From NCBI GenBank assembly GCA_003671065.1, contig QWPU01000096.1:1-9514 (forward strand): a stretch of 9,514 nt of DNA. Reading direction: 5' to 3'. Positions within the stretch are counted from its first letter, which is position 1; each line of letters begins with the position of its first letter. Shown in pieces: positions 8,001 to 9,514 of the stretch. Source of the stretch: Planctomycetota bacterium (lineage in GTDB: Bacteria; Planctomycetota; Phycisphaerae; Phycisphaerales; SM1A02). The translations under genes were made by a program, and so were the position numbers. The notes under the pieces were generated by a model. The model saw only the letters and a list, made by a program, of their open reading frames with translations. It ran no database searches and was not told where the DNA came from.

Positions 8001-8927
8001 GTCCTTCAACTCCTTGCCGCCATTGCACAGCAATTGTGAGTCTTCGAGGAGTTGCTTCAGGTCCTCGCAATCAACCTGTCCGTCACCGTTGCGATCGCAG
8101 GCAAGTGTGGCTTCGCAGTTGTAGTAACTCGTGCCGCTCGGAGCGGTCTTGCAGCAGGCGCATTCACTGATGTCGCCGCCGTAACAAGTGATGAGGTGAA
8201 GAAGTTCGTCAGCGGTGAGTGGGCGGAAGATGCGTGTTTCGACGCACGCGCGGATGTCACTGCAGACCGTCACGCCAGCGGTGCTTGGCGTCCATACGGT
8301 GCCGCATTCCGACTGAATCTTCGAGAGAAAGCAGCATGAAGCATCGAGCACCCACTGCGCGGATTCTGGGCAATTCGGCGTGAACGCGAGGCCGCCAAGG
8401 AGTTCGTTGAGATCAGCGCAATTGACCACGCCGTCATGATTGAGGTCGCATGAGTTTGCAGCTGGAGGACTCGGATTGAGCTCATTGAGCCGCTCGCATT
8501 GACACTTCGCACGCAGATATTCGCAGAACGCATCGAGGCAGCACGCAGGAAGGATCTTGCCTGCACAGGTCGCGCCTGGATGACAACAACCGCGCAGCGA
8601 TCCTTCCGGGCACATGGTCCAAGCGTGCTCATTGAGCCAACCGTCGAGATCAAGTGCGCTGCAGTCGTAGTTCACCAACGCGAGCGCTTCGCACGCGTCG
8701 AGACAAAAATATGTGGTCTCCTCAAACCACGGCGTGGCGGGTTCACGCGGACATCCCACCAAACAAGTGCCCCACGGACCTGGCGGAAAGATGGGCTCTT
8801 GGATGTCGCGGTCACCCGGAAGGGGCTGCGGTGGTGGTCCCGACTGAGCGTGCACGGTCAGCGGCGCAGCGATGATTACCAACATGCCGATGATGAGTGA
8901 GCCGACCGTGTTCCTCAGAAAGCTCAT
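1908..8927 (-). CDS. Secreted giant RHS/YD-repeat protein with Cys-rich dockerin-like N-terminus (3' end displaced)
   Basis: A 2339-residue product. Residues 1-27 are a signal peptide (hydrophobic GSLIIGMLVIIAAPL, cleavage probably after VHA). Residues about 55-475 are Cys-rich, with three EF-hand/dockerin-like modules around residues 160, 277 and 385. Residues 476-505 are a Glu/Gly/Pro linker. From about 505 the RHS part begins with GDVARKDNDLVVEAAGSALA, then long strand-rich YD-repeat sequence to the end. Clear repeats include YDPRGLVESLTDPMGRATRF with HYDALGRR (near base 3750), YDGLGRTKVTYATDRRG, YTRDALGRVTLDR and YDFAGNLLRQELPSGG. RHS proteins form a hollow shell around a C-terminal effector; export by Sec and action outside the cell or in the envelope are inferred from the signal peptide. 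The last 13 residues (PARRVRVQPAQLA onward) are out-of-frame products of the 121-bp duplication, so the end-of-core and tip are missing. The start is ATG at 8927: in-frame TGA lies two codons upstream. GGGGAA sits 12 bases upstream as a poorly spaced ribosome site. Confidence 0.88.
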   Translation of the reverse strand: MSFLRNTVGSLIIGMLVIIAAPLTVHAQSGPPPQPLPGDRDIQEPIFPPGPWGTCLVGCPREPATPWFEETTYFCLDACEALALVNYDCSALDLDGWLNEHAWTMCPEGSLRGCCHPGATCAGKILPACCLDAFCEYLRAKCQCERLNELNPSPPAANSCDLNHDGVVNCADLNELLGGLAFTPNCPESAQWVLDASCCFLSKIQSECGTVWTPSTAGVTVCSDIRACVETRIFRPLTADELLHLITCYGGDISECACCKTAPSGTSYYNCEATLACDRNGDGQVDCEDLKQLLEDSQLLCNGGKELKDEEKLDIACVFVAACTPPTAPECQAFLAMAIDCIEDELCRSLTLDEVNALTACTANCVFAGCCSETGGWSCGESFRCDRANCDGVIDCADITAFVAESEAGCNAGEPYSRAQRIALVCKFFEQCGASAGNDICADLKACLEVILGGALTPAEKATLAACTGCDDLCAPNDGEEQQKPAEGGPGCEGEGARGSGPGGTDAAYGDVARKDNDLVVEAAGSALAIDREYTSDPAFESGCGNAEAWTNSATVHVNDEQAGTVRIMDGALGATTVVTTGSGPWPLPGPTSRVLSQATATVDGSSVNVWRITDPGRSTTDFYQTATSLDVRLAALNGFQVQTQDPNGNTHRYDYAFYGVNNPQPRLRRIFMNGSATELAAGNVPDALVEFNWINRGSEAGRLSDVEVFRFNGTQPVLTQRVVYSYFDPTKHHADVGTLGDLVQVIAAERVDPVVTLGTTPSSAASWRQRVTQYRYHRTSGASSGVPDRYTWSGGDHQIKFVIEPERFEYLAQRLATEEQSTSTTPVLYDVDHFAPAVLAMSDSHLVWAMDDNEDGDIDASENVPLVDFATMVAESYETTGERRIVNVYSAADGGCGSCGTTGAQGNRLTYLYTDRDADPNVAETVKVEERLHNAAGSGYEVAPYRNFWLEYYRPAGAGLASVPYLHSSAIEDPAVTTRRWVMLFDHNAATRTLRAEYTPASTSAYTPGTSTTTPIYTHASSGLVSVFAYTKDNRLTRRARSDGAPNFDASGACTDCELLEETLYGTGAGNTRKHLIREKRLYRVNPSAPGFDPSTDVETTKLSYAFHGGSGDDIAWAKTEVEAELVAENGPGTPAWYASYEFFDTRGDNVWSITADDAIVARSFEQTNAGQLVKLVRNAPNTMPPSIEGLNTASFGRTSDGGSLETNYTRDLLGRVRAVTEPGGASNYTIRNMFGHPDRPGIRYLCEVSLPAIIDAESGQYAGPAAVSWSTATGHEFATSGYRPGIGGYELAPLATSQSGYPLLISRYVLAEELSRRIVRQDVAGHIKAVMEWNALTGPPPVIPGQASQALDGPNNGVHVTLFGHDRLGRPSWTINANGTAQRTNYDLRDRIVSTEVGVANTTEWIPDEATMTVVARNFYDSNGTTISGVGNGNLTRIDQVVDASTTRATVLKYDWRDRRVSTVNPLAPHTWTEYNNLDRVVKEAIFTAEPTAIDAPLNNGANYRGRYTETNYSQRGLVYRQAVATDPKSASPAFLESHSWFDQTGRPVGTWSPNGSAQKMSYDGLGRTKVTYATDRRGDPLPGMAGNFAAVFNLSTHEANVSDEVVLEQANTRYILNRGLKDLITRHQRTHDADATDLGALDAIGYPPNKAIATYSGAWYDSASRPIREAQFGTNSAGFRSGGLAPTINQASPPSANAADATKLVTETRYDPRGLVESLTDPMGRATRFHYDALGRRIMLIENFDAANPLVFGWETAAAPLGEYLTKQQWVVTSGLSFDEPDRNRAMSFVFDGLGNVVRQTAYLAERDTIDPDPPPVVTDRITMQETAYLYGVSPSSGSAISSNDLLGMLFYSDSDRKVTHLGPITDPQPIRFAYNSQAEIVSMRDANETEHAYTRDALGRVTLDRAMVAASMPNFQIDGTVNAMSSEFDALGRVNVARSYTNYGAASQAVRNAIGFTYNDLSQITAIAQKHDGDITASSPAVGASYEIAPMASGNRARQTAATYPDGWSLATNYGAANSIDDRISRPRDLRDATSAAVYAQYDYIGADLPAIVNYDIPNVTLSRFIAHNGTSSTGTYPGLDRYGRVARQMWVDESFGPHATDPSVPNKPPIVETAYTYDNASSRTGAFDARPGSVQPLSQSYAYDGLHRLSHAIRGVWNHSLTTPSVTQTRNSQQWSLDPLGNWNSIATDLNGTGSFDANEIETRDHRDPSLTPPTNRVNELFERTLALDAGGENVDLAYDFAGNLLRQELPSGGALQYTHDAWNRLVKVEYEDAQEILHPRAEYEYNPLNWRTVERADTTPVDSSHALNEMRVNLYDAAPARRVRVQPAQLAHG
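7518..8450 (-). other. Three Cys-framed dockerin-like modules in the N-terminal region
   Basis: Within the RHS protein, three modules of similar design recur every 108-117 residues. Each starts with a Ca-loop framed by Cys: CDLNHDGVVNCADL (160-173), CDRNGDGQVDCEDL (277-290) and CDRANCDGVIDCADI (385-399). Each continues through a Cys-rich helical stretch and ends with a motif of the form LTxxExxxLxxC: PLTADELLHLITC, SLTLDEVNALTAC, ALTPAEKATLAAC. The Cys replacing usual loop-flanking residues suggests disulphide-stabilised calcium sites, fitting an extracytoplasmic protein. The binding partner is unknown. Confidence 0.75.
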
Positions 8928-8969
8928 ACCTCAAGGCACTTCCCCGCTCAGGGCGAAAATAGGGTTTTG

Positions 8970-8985
8970 AACGGACAGTTCCGTT
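8970..8985 (-). promoter_or_regulatory. Leader hairpin in the RHS 5' untranslated region
   Basis: A perfect six-base inverted repeat, AACGGA and TCCGTT around a four-base loop, lies about 43 bases before the RHS start codon and downstream of the predicted transcription start. It could form a small stem-loop in the leader or be a protein-binding site. It has no U-run and is too far from the start codon to mask a ribosome site by itself. Confidence 0.4.
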
Positions 8986-9032
8986 GGATCCTGTCGACCT
9001 TCTGTACACAACTCGATTCCGTGAACAAACGC

Positions 9033-9061
9033 ACTATATTTACCGCGTTTGCGGTTGTCAA
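9033..9061 (-). promoter_or_regulatory. Sigma70-type promoter of the RHS operon
   Basis: On the minus strand TTGACA (9061-9056) is followed after exactly 17 bases by TATAGT (9038-9033), matching the -35 consensus fully and the -10 consensus at five of six positions with ideal spacing. Transcription should begin near 9026, giving a leader of about 100 bases before the RHS ATG. No other promoter this good was noticed in the window, and the RHS gene and the small downstream gene would both be read from it. Confidence 0.8.
9042..9055. promoter_or_regulatory. Inverted repeat in the promoter spacer, operator-like
   Basis: ACCGC-N4-GCGGT forms a perfect 5-bp dyad lying wholly between the -35 and -10 hexamers. 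A dimeric regulator bound here would block or distort the promoter. No regulator gene is present in the window, and a dyad this short could be chance. Confidence 0.4.
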
Positions 9062-9082
9062 GGCAGTGCGTGGCTAGCAAAC

Positions 9083-9109
9083 TGTCGATCTATCCACATT
9101 TGATCGACA
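9083..9109. promoter_or_regulatory. 8-bp inverted repeat upstream of the promoter
   Basis: TGTCGATC and GATCGACA are perfect 8-bp arms separated by 11 bases (TATCCACATTT), with the near arm 21 bp upstream of the -35 box. This is a plausible site for a dimeric regulator of the RHS operon. On the plus strand the right arm is followed by CTTTTGCTTTT, so a terminator facing the other way is an alternative, but no plus-strand gene precedes it. Confidence 0.45.
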
Positions 9110-9119
9110 CTTTTGCTTT

Positions 9120-9138
9120 TCGGCGCGAAGTTCGCCGA
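9120..9138. repeat. 6-bp inverted repeat in the upstream region
   Basis: TCGGCG and CGCCGA are perfect arms around a 7-base loop, between the transposase relic and the promoter. It is one of several short dyads clustered in the 285-bp intergenic stretch. Function is unknown. Confidence 0.3.
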
Positions 9139-9166
9139 GTTCACGCAACTCAACTTTGTTGTTTCG

Positions 9167-9188
9167 CGGCTCGTGTCGGAGCCGTTTT
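9167..9188 (+). terminator. Possible plus-strand intrinsic terminator or insertion-element end hairpin
   Basis: CGGCTC-N6-GAGCCG is a GC-rich 6-bp stem followed by TTTT on the plus strand. It lies 25 bp beyond the last codon of the transposase relic. It looks like a short intrinsic terminator facing into the transposase relic, which would limit antisense readthrough. On the minus strand, downstream of the relic, the stem lacks a U-run. The stem is short and the T-run weak. Confidence 0.3.
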
Positions 9189-9212
9189 AGTCAGTTGGCG
9201 CTGCGCGTTGCG

Positions 9213-9514
9213 TCACGTTGCCAGCAGTGTGCTCATGCGCACCAGGTTGAGAGCGCAAAGCGCGGTGCCCGCGAACTGTTGAATCTTCCACCGACTGACG
9301 ACCATTGCCCGGCGCAGGCCGCCAAACTATTTGAGCCATCCAAAGATCCCTTCGATGTGTTTGAGACTCTTCAAGCTCGCGTGACTCTGCAAGAGCGAGC
9401 CATCGATTGAGAAATGTTCTTCGCTGATCAACCCGTGACCGAAGGCCATCTGCACAATCTTGTCGCTGAACTTCTTGGTGACATCGAGGCGATCAAGACG
9501 CGCGCGAAAGTTCG
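9213..9514 (-). pseudogene. IS5-like transposase relic, middle and C-terminal parts
   Basis: Read on the minus strand from 9512 the frame gives NFRARLDRLDVTKKFSDKIV, then GHGLISEEHFSIDGSLLQS and HASLKS, matching the IS5-family stretch that carries the first catalytic Asp (FSIDG). It then jumps directly to KHIEGIFGWLK, the family's C-terminal signature, where Glu of IEG is the third catalytic residue and Lys follows seven places later. The long segment between, including the second catalytic Asp, is deleted. Immediately after that Lys a TAG (9329-9327) interrupts the reading. Beyond it the frame remains recognisable (FGGLRRAMVVSRWKIQQ, then ALNLVRMSTLLAT) to TGA at 9215-9213. TAG probably arose from a CAG codon. 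The element is inactive and continues past the window end, or into 1-164 if circular. Confidence 0.88.
9447..9514. repeat. Right copy of 68-bp terminal direct repeat
   Basis: Identical to bases 1-68 and ending exactly at the window edge. Joining the two copies gives a circle of 9446 bp in which the transposase fragments form one continuous relic. Confidence 0.97.

Larger units (their letters stand above)
659..8927 (-). pseudogene. Single secreted RHS-repeat toxin-like gene interrupted by a 121-bp tandem duplication
   Basis: The two frames 8927-1908 and 1861-659 are parts of one gene. The span is 8269 bp. Subtracting one 121-bp unit leaves 8148 bp, exactly 2716 codons including stop, and the join restores the run NEMRVNLYDAAWRLLESRID without a gap. 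The intact product would be a 2715-residue secreted protein: signal peptide, Cys-rich dockerin-like modules, YD-repeat shell, end-of-core motif and C-terminal tip. Both frames otherwise look undamaged over more than 8 kb, so the lesion is recent, reversible or an assembly error. Whether it is a true pseudogene depends on confirming the duplication in reads. Confidence 0.78.

Noticed and set aside
7518..8450. Cellulosome scaffold or enzyme interpretation of the dockerin-like loops
   Set aside because: No glycoside hydrolase or cohesin domain is present; the loops are attached to an RHS shell.
9090..9098. DnaA-box-like CTATCCACA as sign of a replication origin
   Set aside because: Only one near-match, no AT-rich unwinding region and no replication initiator gene, so an origin is not supported.
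1..9514. Terminal repeats as phage-type direct terminal repeats or a plasmid
   Set aside because: The repeat lies inside a decayed transposase, is short, and no phage, replication, partition or mobilisation gene is present.

Overview
The window is almost entirely one minus-strand locus. It holds a giant secreted RHS/YD-repeat protein gene split by a frame-breaking duplication, a small membrane-protein gene directly downstream, and pieces of a decayed IS5-like transposase at both window ends. The style of the RHS protein suggests a planctomycete, perhaps Phycisphaerae: dockerin-like DxNxDGxxNxxD loops placed inside the RHS repeats, a 'GYCGYRF...RNRWYEPKLGRW' end-of-core, and Cys-rich secreted modules. 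This taxonomic call is recognition of style, not a search result.

Layout in the direction of transcription (high to low coordinates). The 285 bp between 9212 and 8928 hold a near-consensus sigma70 promoter (TTGACA, 17 bp, TATAGT), an inverted repeat inside the promoter spacer, further inverted repeats upstream and a small hairpin in the leader. From 8927 to 1908 runs a 2339-codon ORF: signal peptide, three Cys-rich EF-hand/dockerin-like modules, an acidic Gly/Glu linker, then a long YD-repeat shell. At 1835-2076 a perfect 121-bp tandem duplication shifts the frame. The rest of the protein (last YD repeats with a dockerin-like pair, the RHS end-of-core motif, and a roughly 160-residue C-terminal tip) continues in another frame as a 400-codon ORF, 1861 to 659. 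Removing one 121-bp unit joins the two into one 2715-codon ORF. A 120-codon single-pass membrane protein (635 to 273, GTG start) follows 23 bp later and is a candidate immunity or accessory partner. The 108 bp between 272 and 165 show no gene.

Bases 1-68 are identical to 9447-9514, and this sequence lies inside the transposase relic. Joined at the overlap, the window becomes a 9446-bp circle with one degenerate transposase of about 400 bp, carrying two large internal deletions and a nonsense codon. There is no replication, phage or plasmid gene. The closure could therefore reflect a tandem or multi-copy chromosomal unit, an excised circle, or an assembly-graph loop rather than a plasmid.

How the parts may work together (inference): the secreted RHS shell would encase and deliver or anchor the C-terminal tip, whose spaced His and Asn-Asn-Cys motifs hint at a permuted papain/NlpC-like fold, with the small membrane protein as partner. 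In the sequence as given, the shell is separated from its tip, so the system looks switched off or broken unless the duplication is lost or bypassed.
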